From Leishmania mexicana MHOM/GT/2001/U1103 (taxonomy: Eukaryota > Euglenozoa > Kinetoplastea > Trypanosomatida > Trypanosomatidae), in NCBI RefSeq assembly GCF_000234665.1, contig NC_018305.1:168121-232120 (forward strand): a stretch of DNA of 64,000 nt. Direction: 5' to 3'. Position 1 is the first letter of the stretch. Each line of letters starts with the position of its first letter. The translations under genes and the position numbers were made by a program. Positions 49,701-57,558 of the stretch are shown piece by piece. The notes beneath the pieces are model-generated. The model saw only the letters and a program-made list of their open reading frames with translations. It ran no database searches and was not told where the DNA came from.

Positions 49701-52700
49701 TACGTCACCGGGGATGATCTCCTCCACTACGCGGCCGAGGTGGAGGGCGCGGATGTGCTGCAGGCCGGCAGACAGCCCGGCGAGGGGGCAGCGGGGGTGC
49801 CGCCAGTGGCGCAGGATGAGCTCATGTACTTCCAGCTGGTCGTCTTTACCCGCTCGCACGCGGCGATGGCGCCACAGTACGTTGGCTGCACCACACCGCG
49901 CCCCATGACGGCCGCCAAGGTTGTCTTCTTCAACGAAACCTTCGAGGTGCGTGCGCTGCACGAGCCGGCGGAGCTGCTGCTGCACCTAATCCCCGTCACC
50001 GTCGGCCCCTCGAAGCACACGGTCGTGTCGACAGTGCGGCTGCGACCGACGCTGACCCGCACGTACAGCCTGCTGCCGCTGCAGCCGCCGACAGCCTTCG
50101 TCTTTCATGGGCGCCTCTTCGCGCACCATCAGCGAGCGGCTGCCGGCACCAACGGCGCCGCGCCATCGACAACAACGGCCACCTTGGTGCACGGGGTGCT
50201 GGCCGCCTCGACGACGTGGACGGGCAGCCAGGGCATGACGGTCATGCAAATCGAGCGCCTTTTCCTTGGCGGCGACGACAGCGGCGGCGGGCCTGCGGCT
50301 GATCCACTCGACCCGCAGTACCTCCCGCTACTGTGCACCCTGCGCGCCTATTATGAAGATCAGGGCATGGGCCACGCTAACGCAGCCAGCGGTGGCGGTG
50401 CCGGTAAGGCGGCCCCGTCGTCGTCGTCGTCGCATCGCTGGCACGCTGCCAGCGCGTCGGCGAGGCTGCAGCGGCAAGCCTCGACGCCGAATCCCAGAAA
50501 CATGCTCGCATGCGTGCCAGCCGGGCGCGCTGGCAAGCCGCACCCGACCGCACTCGGTGGGAGTCGCAGAAGCTTCAAACACATCGCGTTCTCGGGGCAG
50601 CTGCTGCAGGGCGTCGCCAGCGCTGCCGGCGATGCGGCGACGGCGCTGACCGCTCCTGACGGAACGCGCAGCATGACGCACGTGCTCAAGACGGCACCAG
50701 AGGCCGCCGGAGGTGGCGGTGGCGGTGGCAGCCGCGACTGCTACGCCGCGGATGAGGCTCTGCAGCGCCTGCCGAGTGTTCGGCTCGAGCACCTACGCCG
50801 GCGATGGCTGGCCCACACCAACAAGATGAAGCCGGTCGACGAGGTCGAGGCGCGTGTCTTTGCGTGTGCGATGCCGCTTGACGACGCGGATGTGTATCAG
50901 CTGCAGAAGGCCTTGAAGCGTTCAGTCGGAACAGAAGAGGCGGAGCGGGTGAAGGGCTACGGCGCGGCGGCAGGGGTGCTCCTCAACCTCCAGCACTACT
51001 ACTCGGCGCCGTCGGCCATCTCCGGGCTCCCACTGAGCCCGCTACCGCGGGAGACGAAGTTGAAGCTGTGGCAGGAGCGACAGCGGCGGCTGCTGCTCAC
51101 GCTCAAGGCACGGCATCACCTGACCGACGCCGAGAAGCTGGAGGCGGTGGTGCGGGTGCCGAAGCTGGTGCTGAAGCTTGTCTTCGACTTTGCACCGCGC
51201 AGTCAGCTGAACCCGCATCGAAAGGTGCGGCCCAAGACGGAGGACATCGACCGCGCTCTGCTGGCGCGTCGGCGTGACAGCCGCATCGTCATCCACATCA
51301 TGAAGGCGCACCACCTGCCTCGGCGCGCCGACGGCACGCCGCTGGAGCCGTTCGTCCAGGCAAACTTTGTGTCGGAGGTGGCCTACACGCGCAGCGAGGT
51401 TGGCAGCAACCCGTCGTGGTTCCAGTCGCTCGAGCTGCCCTTTCAGCCCCTGGACTTCGAGGAGGAAACACTGGCCATGATCGACGATGACGTTATCATT
51501 TCACTCTACGACAAGGCCGAGGTAAAGATGGCGCCGTCCGCCGCGGCGACGGCGGCCGTAGCGCACGAGATGCACTACCGCACAGAGCGACGCTTCATCG
51601 GCACCTTGCGCATCCCATTCTACTCTCTGCACCAAGCAAGTCAGGCGCGCATAGAGGGCGTCTACCCGTTGCGCATGCCGCGCTGGCTTCTCGGCTACCA
51701 CACACTGCTGCCAAGCCGTGACTCGACGGAGGACGAGGCAGCACGGCAGCACTTCGTCCCCGGGGGTGGAACGACGAGCGGCGACACGGCCACGCTAGCA
51801 CCGAACCCATTCGGCAGTTTCGAGCACCTTCCCGCACGCCGCGCCGAGGGGGCTTCGGACGCAGCAGCAGCAGCAACGGCAGCACCAGGAGGTGCCCCAC
51901 AACAACTTGCGACATCCCCCTCAGCCGTGCTGGCGGTGACAGTAGGCAATACGAGCAGCGACCGACAGAGCACCGAACCCACGCTGCAGCTTTACATGTC
52001 CCTCTGGCCACCGCTCCAGCGCGAGCCGCCGCCGGGGCTCAGTCGCGCAGAGCTGACCCGCCACGTGAGCGAGCTGAGTGTGTCGCCGCATCTACGTTAC
52101 CTCCACCAAGTGGCGTTGAAGTGGCAGCAGGCGGCCCTGAAGAAGGTCAAGGCAATCGGCACGATGAACGCGCAGGCCTCGACGCGGCAGATCGACCCCT
52201 TCGTGAAGTGCTCGACCGGCGACTTGATGCTGGTGTGCCGCTACCTTCTGCCCCGCGGTGGGCCCCCGCCGCCGTGCGTGCGCACCGTGTACGAGGCTAT
52301 CCGCTACGTCTCGCTGCTCCCGCTCGTCGTGGATATGATGTCGTGGGGGGAGAAGGATGTGTGGAGCACGAATGCGGAGCTGCTGGCGATGCGGTCTGGC
52401 GACTGCCGGGAGCTTGCGCTGCTGCTCGCACATTTCTTGCGCTACTTGGCGCCGGACCGGCCGACCTACGCCGTCCTCGGCAGCGGCACCACCACCTGCC
52501 AGCAGACCATCATGGTCCTCCACGCCTTCGATGACGCCGAGTGGATGCTGATCGACCCCCACTCCGGATGGGCCGTGTCGGCCGGCAAGCCCTACGGCAC
52601 GGTGCTGCGCGACGTGTACATGGTCATCTCGCACGACCAGCTGTGGGCGAATGTGCAGCTGTCGGGGTTTCCGCACCGCATGACGTGGGACCTGTCGAAC

Positions 52701-53420
52701 CCGGCGCACTGGCTACCGTGCTTCGACAGCGCCAAGGACGCGCGCATCGCCGTATGCACGCCGCATCTGTTTCCGGTCCAGCGCGATGTGCTGACGTTCC
52801 CGGCGGCCGACCCCGTCAAGTCTCGAGAGATCGAGCTAGGTCTGCGCGCCTGCCTAAAGAAAGCCGTGCTGGCGTGGCGCAACGGGTGCCCCCCTGCGTA
52901 CCACCGCGGCGTAGAGGCGATCCTGCGAGAGTTGCTGGAGTCGGCCGAGGTAGAGCGGTGCACGTGTGCGTCGGCGCGGCGCAGCGACATCACACTGAGC
53001 GCCGCGGCGCGGCTGACCGAGTACTTTGGTGAGAGTATCACCGGTGAGCCAGAGAGTAGCATGAGTGCGGCGCAGCGCCGGCAGCAGCAGCAGCACAAGC
53101 GTCGCCAGCACCGCCACCACCAGCACGGTCGAGACAACGACGGCATAGGGCGTGAGGAGGATGCCGCTGCTGTTCTACCAGCCACCACCACTTCTGTATC
53201 CTCGAGCGTGAGCCCGCTTCGACTGCTCGGCTCGCCCGTAATGGGCTCCTACAACCCCTCTGACCCACAGTTCCAGGAGCTGCTGCAGCAGGTCTTTGAG
53301 TGCGCGGTGCACGAGGTGGGCACAAGCGAGACAAGCTTCGCCGTCGGCACGTATGTGAAGAGCTACACGGGTGACGTATACGCCATGTCCGTCTTCCTCG
53401 TCGCCATTTGTCGCGGGTGA
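46728..53420 (+). CDS. CC2D2A-like ciliary transition-zone protein (C2 + transglutaminase-like)
   Basis: A 2230-residue protein, larger than animal CC2D2A (about 1600). The region near 1518-1630 is a C2 domain: IVIHIMKAHHLPRR, PFVQANF, SNPSWFQSLELPF and DDVIISLYDK follow the CC2D2A-type C2 pattern. It is followed by a beta-rich link (RRFIGTLRIPFYSL) and a transglutaminase-like domain at about 1850-2010 (GDCRELALLLAHFLRYL ... LHAFDDAEWMLIDPHSG), then W.N.Q.SGFP..M.WDLSNP..W.P.F, a stretch characteristic of CC2D2A. The last ~60 residues (FQELLQQVFECAVHEV...FAVGTYVKSYTGDVYAMSVFLVAI) correspond to the conserved C-terminus. CC2D2A belongs to the B9/tectonic complex that gates the ciliary base. The N-terminal ~700 residues are low complexity with coiled coil (about 740-800). 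The frame opens at GTG 46647; ATG 46728 is used. Confidence 0.85.
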   Translation: MDTLLADLLLAKERTAYHRAVVTEITTTAREDSATHHGEAITWLPHLSVAPQPSPPLQPDTVDASAAVGATEAAHTSAADGDGGQTKHKKRKERRRSSTSSSGAQCTRSRWEQAHADSIHRSSRSSGDGEEGNAADVAPATARAISAAGGPGVADGAATPSAGLSRPLPPQAAAPDADTDRGVDYLPDAEDAERVIAEHMRVLQAQESSGATDAAGCFHGTGAFVRPSARFSSGPVPAWLREYNDLLLFDRHHLDRDVAAALQWSRVGTTRRFCCASSDSEGLVQLPVDAVVLRLRSDVARVRRLRDELCRNGGIRALIPLGLHPARCEVYRPTEPDWGAAPAPPTAGEIPAAVAGEVQELAAGGVEVALGDMDGGERGARPAAPPSPPAPPPSTPPLSRALEAKDLQRSLLAQTIPVWRRHGAAVKLLTELLDHLEDRLRAFEAQLDDPARGVLLSLVGAPDSAGVDGTVQSTYPPALERAIRTTITNSMLSDVFATSWSALPNRGLRLSEALRRRQTPLIHLDYVTTTDMRPVYDFTALQSVQRVSRAASSTPGSTLVYTAHHQPQWRSGGGGAAAVGGDTRKSYSVHVDYVRFQPSLESICGASVLGTHLGVGDSAAVAVGTAAEDGGGGRRSSVLSSSEDPLSSLLLGSSSSAFLPRGPNASGDGTAADPHDVLLLQQQRRNGNLHSTAAALLLALSAATAQHSLVAFSPEEYLTSLLLQYYEQYRLLQLNLLPSLKSRFFYQEQVLQLQRQSQRTSDMDQLQRRLESLAQTSADVERGCLHVMIVLWNSVLILRRQKSEQGQHAAEKLGEATTDMPIIVENQHRSSRNRGAQPAVTTTAQEMRSHPPVFGAEVSAAASEEEIAMQPNDALIANTPVVHRVDNSVTYGGRAGRDGASLGPQPQQQGSSHVSSPRSFVILPGSPPAQPSASASASPLLATATSVSSGEAGVGVSSDEGDGRGAVSPPWPQPQRFRFFLRRYGTTEETPYVTGDDLLHYAAEVEGADVLQAGRQPGEGAAGVPPVAQDELMYFQLVVFTRSHAAMAPQYVGCTTPRPMTAAKVVFFNETFEVRALHEPAELLLHLIPVTVGPSKHTVVSTVRLRPTLTRTYSLLPLQPPTAFVFHGRLFAHHQRAAAGTNGAAPSTTTATLVHGVLAASTTWTGSQGMTVMQIERLFLGGDDSGGGPAADPLDPQYLPLLCTLRAYYEDQGMGHANAASGGGAGKAAPSSSSSHRWHAASASARLQRQASTPNPRNMLACVPAGRAGKPHPTALGGSRRSFKHIAFSGQLLQGVASAAGDAATALTAPDGTRSMTHVLKTAPEAAGGGGGGGSRDCYAADEALQRLPSVRLEHLRRRWLAHTNKMKPVDEVEARVFACAMPLDDADVYQLQKALKRSVGTEEAERVKGYGAAAGVLLNLQHYYSAPSAISGLPLSPLPRETKLKLWQERQRRLLLTLKARHHLTDAEKLEAVVRVPKLVLKLVFDFAPRSQLNPHRKVRPKTEDIDRALLARRRDSRIVIHIMKAHHLPRRADGTPLEPFVQANFVSEVAYTRSEVGSNPSWFQSLELPFQPLDFEEETLAMIDDDVIISLYDKAEVKMAPSAAATAAVAHEMHYRTERRFIGTLRIPFYSLHQASQARIEGVYPLRMPRWLLGYHTLLPSRDSTEDEAARQHFVPGGGTTSGDTATLAPNPFGSFEHLPARRAEGASDAAAAATAAPGGAPQQLATSPSAVLAVTVGNTSSDRQSTEPTLQLYMSLWPPLQREPPPGLSRAELTRHVSELSVSPHLRYLHQVALKWQQAALKKVKAIGTMNAQASTRQIDPFVKCSTGDLMLVCRYLLPRGGPPPPCVRTVYEAIRYVSLLPLVVDMMSWGEKDVWSTNAELLAMRSGDCRELALLLAHFLRYLAPDRPTYAVLGSGTTTCQQTIMVLHAFDDAEWMLIDPHSGWAVSAGKPYGTVLRDVYMVISHDQLWANVQLSGFPHRMTWDLSNPAHWLPCFDSAKDARIAVCTPHLFPVQRDVLTFPAADPVKSREIELGLRACLKKAVLAWRNGCPPAYHRGVEAILRELLESAEVERCTCASARRSDITLSAAARLTEYFGESITGEPESSMSAAQRRQQQQHKRRQHRHHQHGRDNDGIGREEDAAAVLPATTTSVSSSVSPLRLLGSPVMGSYNPSDPQFQELLQQVFECAVHEVGTSETSFAVGTYVKSYTGDVYAMSVFLVAICRG

Positions 53421-53471
53421 AACGACTCCCCCTCCCCCCACTCAGGGCAACCACCACCACCACCACACCCT

Positions 53472-53515
53472 ACACACACACACACACACACGCACACGCA
53501 CACGCACACACACTC
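53472..53515. repeat. CA / CACG microsatellite
   Basis: Uninterrupted CA units followed by CGCA variants. Confidence 0.9.
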
Positions 53516-53617
53516 TTTCACTGCCGCTGCGCCGTGCGCGTGGGCGGGTAAACGAATACAGTGACGAAGGGGATGGATGCAACGCCTCCTGCACACTCGG
53601 GGAGACGCACCGACGCG

Positions 53618-53619
<2 letters not shown>

Positions 53620-53649
<30 letters not shown>
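53620..53649. repeat. (GT)n microsatellite
   Basis: About 15 GT units, complementary to the CA array just upstream. Confidence 0.95.
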
Positions 53650-53971
53650 GAGGGGGGGAGGCGGGCAGGGGAGGAGGCAGAGCGCGCGTCTGCGCTGCGG
53701 TGCGTGGGCACAGCGTACGAATGCCTTGCCCATGCCGCACATGTGGTCTCACCGCGGCAGAGGTGTGGTATGGGGCAGCACACAGCACCAGGCGCCTGTT
53801 TTATGATAACAACGAAGAGAAGGACGACGAGCGCTCTGGCACACAGACACACACACAAACACATGCCCGCCTCGCCGAGCTCGGTGGGGTACAGCAGGCC
53901 ATCGGGAGAGGCACGGCAGTGGTTGAAACCCACTGCTACCAGTTTGTCCCCTCCCTCCCAACGTGCGCAGA

Positions 53972-54010
53972 ACTCCTGTCCGTCCTTCACCCCCCCCTCC
54001 CCCTCCGTAG
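53972..54010 (+). promoter_or_regulatory. putative trans-splice acceptor
   Basis: Pyrimidine-rich tract broken by few purines, ending CCGTAG (AG at 54009-54010), 45 bases before the ATG at 54056. Confidence 0.5.
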
Positions 54011-54055
54011 CTGCCACATCCGTCCACGGACGCCCCACAGCGATCCGCACACACG

Positions 54056-56287
54056 ATGATGTCCAAGGCCGCCTTCATGATGCAGGACCACGTGCGCCGC
54101 AACTACGTCATGATCACCGATGTGTGCACCCCGAACACGTTCTTCGTGCGCGGCCGGCTGCCCTTCCCGCAGGGTCTCACGGCCATCGCGGTGCTCTTCA
54201 AGAACCAACGGCCGGCCGACGTCTACGCGCACCCGTACTTCATCGAGAAACAGAGCGACCCGTCCCAGCCGTCACCGCAGCTGCACCTGACAGAGGAGTC
54301 GCAGGGTATCATGAAGGTCATGAGCGGCCTCCGCTACATGCGAGACGACAACGCAAAGCTCGACAACACAATGGTGGTCGTGACGGACTACACGGTCGAG
54401 GTGGAGGGGCGCATGCCGAGCGTGCCGCGGGCAGCGTCGACGGCGCTGGGTGGACCAAAAGTCGCCCCGGCGCACGACAAGGGCGACAGCAGCGCTCAAG
54501 GGCACCACCCCGTCCCAGGTCGTGCCGCGGGAACCCCCCCGGGGCTCACGCTGGAGCAGCGCGCCATGCTGCGGCGCACCATCCACCATGTGATGCAAAT
54601 CCCTGGCGGCGGTGGCGATGCCGGCTTGGGTCTCGGCGGCACGCGCAGCCCCTTCTCGCCTGCCTCGAGGTCACCGCAGGCGAGTGGGTGCGAGGCGGCG
54701 CGCACCGCCGGCGACAGCCACCCATCCGCTGCCTGCAGCGGTGATGCCGCCTCGACCGCGATGCACAGCACGACCCCCGGATACTCTACCTTTCCCACGC
54801 CGGAGGACTGCGCGACGGATGCGTGGATGTCGTACCGCTACCTAAAGGCCGCCATCTTCGGTCGGCGCGCGCTAGAGGCGATGAGGTGCGCGAGCTCAAC
54901 GCATCCCATCGACGTGCCGGCACTGTTCGAGAAGCGCGTCGGCGGCTACACAGTCTTGTACAACCCTATCGAAGTCAACGAGCGGACGTTCGTGGAGCTG
55001 CTACTGAAGCTGCAGGAGGAGGAGCGCGTCGTGGCGGCAATCGTCGTGCCGACGCGACCGGCGTGGCGGCACTTGCAGGTGTGGGCAGACGTCTTCCCTG
55101 ACGCGGAGCTGATCACCAGCGGCGAGGTACCGCTGCTACCGGCGACGGAAACGTGGCCGTGTAGCGGGTGCGGCGGCAAGAAAGACTCTGCAGACAGCGC
55201 GGCAGGCCTGCAGCACCGCACCACGAGGCGTGGCAGCAGTGATGCCGCCACCGCCGCCGCCCTGCGTGCTCCTCCCTCGACTGCAGCGGCGTCCGCAACG
55301 GAGTGGCGCGGTGGGTGTCAGGACATGGGCAACGGCGTGACCGGAATAATGTTTCCTGAGGTGGACCTGGTGGCCGAGGCGGCGCTGGAGCGGGAGCGCG
55401 CCGACGAGGCAGCCGCAAAGGCGAGGGCCACGGCCGAGGTGGCGCAGCGCGAGCGCGGGCGTCAGCGTAGCGCCGCGCCTGGTGAGAGCGGCCGAGAGGT
55501 GGACGAGGAGAACGACGACGAGGCCGGCGACGAAGTGGTTGGGGCGAAGGGTGGTGGCACGGCGGCCGAGGGAGAGCGACGGGCGATGTTGCGCCGGCAG
55601 CGGCATAAACTGAAGCTGCGGGAGGAGATGCGCGCCGAGGATGCGCGGGCGGAGGCGGCGGCGTTGGCTAAGCGGGCCGCCACGTCCCCGAGTGCCCCCA
55701 GCGACGACAATGGCGACCTCGTTGACGTGCTGTGGCGCGACGTTTCCTTCTTCACAGAAAAGCACGGGCAGGCTGTCGGGCTGCGCGAGAGCGATGCATG
55801 GCGCCTGCGCGTCCTCTCGCCGCGCGGCGCGTCGTGTCCAGGAGAGTCCCCGGTGGATGTCCTGCATCTCACCCCGGCGATTGAACTGCTCCGCATCCCC
55901 GGCGACGCTGCAGTGGAGGAGTACGTGCTACTGGACGCCAACAGCAGCACCCTGGCGTGCACGGACCTCTACCACGGCGAGTACGCCGACCTCGACCCGG
56001 TAAACTCTTGGATGTGCCGTGTGTGGTTCAAGTTTATGAAGCGTGGCGACTACAAGCGCACGGACCTGGTGCCGCGCTACAAGTGGCTGCAGGTGCTGCA
56101 GCAGAGGTCGCTGTCCGTGGTGCAGTCGGCCATCGACGACCTGACGCGCCGTCGGCCAATCAGGTGCGTGCTCAGCGCACACGGCACCCCGCCACTGAGC
56201 GGGGTCGATGCCGTCAACACACTGCGACGTCAGTGGAGCTTGCCACCGCTGCACCCCGCGGAGAGGCCGCGGGAAGGGCGCGAGTAA
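54056..56287 (+). CDS. hypothetical coiled-coil protein
   Basis: A 743-residue protein, not recognised. The first ~115 residues are low in low-complexity and look folded (VRRNYVMITDVCTPNTFFVRG, AIAVLFKNQRPADVYAHPYF). A second ordered region lies near 260-350 (AWMSYRYLKAAIFGRRALEAM, FEKRVGGYTVLYNPIEVNERTFVELLLKLQ, VWADVFPDAELITSGEVPLL). A highly charged helical/coiled-coil stretch occupies about 438-545 (ERERADEAAAKARATAEVAQ, LRRQRHKLKLREEMRAEDAR). The C-terminal domain (about 560-730) contains VEEYVLLDANSSTLACTDLY and NSWMCRVWFKFMKRGDYKRT. Two ATGs occur in tandem at 54056 and 54059. No catalytic motif or membrane segment is visible. The ordered ends flanking a coiled coil suggest a structural or scaffold protein. 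Confidence 0.8.
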   Translation: MMSKAAFMMQDHVRRNYVMITDVCTPNTFFVRGRLPFPQGLTAIAVLFKNQRPADVYAHPYFIEKQSDPSQPSPQLHLTEESQGIMKVMSGLRYMRDDNAKLDNTMVVVTDYTVEVEGRMPSVPRAASTALGGPKVAPAHDKGDSSAQGHHPVPGRAAGTPPGLTLEQRAMLRRTIHHVMQIPGGGGDAGLGLGGTRSPFSPASRSPQASGCEAARTAGDSHPSAACSGDAASTAMHSTTPGYSTFPTPEDCATDAWMSYRYLKAAIFGRRALEAMRCASSTHPIDVPALFEKRVGGYTVLYNPIEVNERTFVELLLKLQEEERVVAAIVVPTRPAWRHLQVWADVFPDAELITSGEVPLLPATETWPCSGCGGKKDSADSAAGLQHRTTRRGSSDAATAAALRAPPSTAAASATEWRGGCQDMGNGVTGIMFPEVDLVAEAALERERADEAAAKARATAEVAQRERGRQRSAAPGESGREVDEENDDEAGDEVVGAKGGGTAAEGERRAMLRRQRHKLKLREEMRAEDARAEAAALAKRAATSPSAPSDDNGDLVDVLWRDVSFFTEKHGQAVGLRESDAWRLRVLSPRGASCPGESPVDVLHLTPAIELLRIPGDAAVEEYVLLDANSSTLACTDLYHGEYADLDPVNSWMCRVWFKFMKRGDYKRTDLVPRYKWLQVLQQRSLSVVQSAIDDLTRRRPIRCVLSAHGTPPLSGVDAVNTLRRQWSLPPLHPAERPREGRE

Positions 56288-57089
56288 GGGGAAGCGAAGC
56301 GCGAAGAGCGATCACTCGTGAGCTGCACCCTCGCTCCCTCCGCCTCTTCCGTCACCTCGGCTGTGACAGAAGCGTGCTCGGGTGCCCCCGACCTACCGCG
56401 CCCCCGCGCACGCTATCCGGGGCGACCCGGAAGGAGAAGCGGAAGTGGAAGGGCGCGGCGCGGCGAAGGAGGCCGAACCACCCGGCCTTGCCATACAAGG
56501 GACGTTGCCAGTTTATGGCTGGAGGCGGTGTGCGTAGGCGGCTCTCGGGATCGCACGCAATCCCCGCGGCGCTGCACGTGACTTTGGCTGCTGGGGGAAC
56601 CTACGTGGGCGTGTCGATAGGCAACGGCATGTGTAGAGGGGAGTTCGATGGCGGGGTGCGCAGTTATCGTGTCGGCGGCCACTCTACCGCCACCCGCAAC
56701 GAAGGTCACTGCGAACCCCTCTCTCCCCCCTCCCCCCTCCCTATACGCGCCGCACCGTCGTCCGACTCGCGCGTTCGTCTGGCTTCTCCATCGCGGCTGG
56801 CCCTGAGCTCTGCTCGTGATCCACCCACGCGGGCCACCTCTCTCCCTCGCTCTCGGAGTTGCCGCGAGCACGTTGCACGTTCCGGCGTGTCCTGCGACAC
56901 GTGTCAGCCTCAGCGCATCGTTTTTCCCCCTTCCATGATGGAAAGAGTGTGACCAGCCTCCGCAGCACCATCAGCGGAGCAGCGGGTTGGTAAAGCCATC
57001 CACCCCACCCTCCCCCACACCACCATCACCCACTGCGGGACGGCTTGTGTGCAACGGGAAGGTGAGGGGAGCGCACGGGCTCGTCTAGG

Positions 57090-57112
57090 TGCATGCATGC
57101 ATGCATGCATGC
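57090..57112. repeat. (TGCA)n self-complementary repeat
   Basis: Nearly six tandem TGCA units, each unit palindromic, so the tract can form a hairpin or cruciform. Confidence 0.9.
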
Positions 57113-57412
57113 CCGCCTGGGGAACCCCAGCTCCGTCCTCTCCCCTCCCTCCATCTCCCCTCTCTCGCACCGTCTCTGCTGTGCAACAGCACTTCAGCAG
57201 CAGCAGCAGCCTCACCGTTCGCCCCTCACGGCAACAGAGAAGGGGAAGGGGGAGGGCGTCGTCGGCCTCCTTCCGCCATCCATCCCCTCTGCCCATGCCT
57301 CTCTGTATGCACGCTGCCACCACCACCACCACCACCTCCTCCCTCCCCCTACTGCTCACGTGCAGCACAGGTATCTCTTCCCCCCTCGCTGTTGTCCCCT
57401 CAGTCTTCCGCT

Positions 57413-57440
57413 CCATCATCATCATCATCATCATCATCAC
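57413..57440. repeat. (CAT)n triplet repeat
   Basis: About nine ATC/CAT units. Confidence 0.9.
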
Positions 57441-57558
57441 CGTCGTCCTCGCCGTCTACGCTCAGTGACATACGAACGGGGGCCCCCGCTGCCCTTGGGC
57501 GCTACCTGGCAGTGCCTCCTCCTCCTCCCCCCCTCCTCGCCATCACACACGGCCAACC

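Larger units (their letters stand above)
53421..54055. other. intergenic spacer
   Basis: No gene. Complementary CA-rich (53472-53515) and GT (53620-53649) arrays lie about 100 bases apart and could pair in the transcript. The splice-acceptor candidate is at 53972-54010. Confidence 0.6.
56288..57558. other. intergenic spacer before kinase gene
   Basis: No gene supported. It contains the palindromic (TGCA)n array at 57090-57112, CAC triplets near 57317-57335, a CAT/ATC triplet run at 57413-57440 and an AG at 57464-57465 downstream of mixed pyrimidine tracts. Confidence 0.55.
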
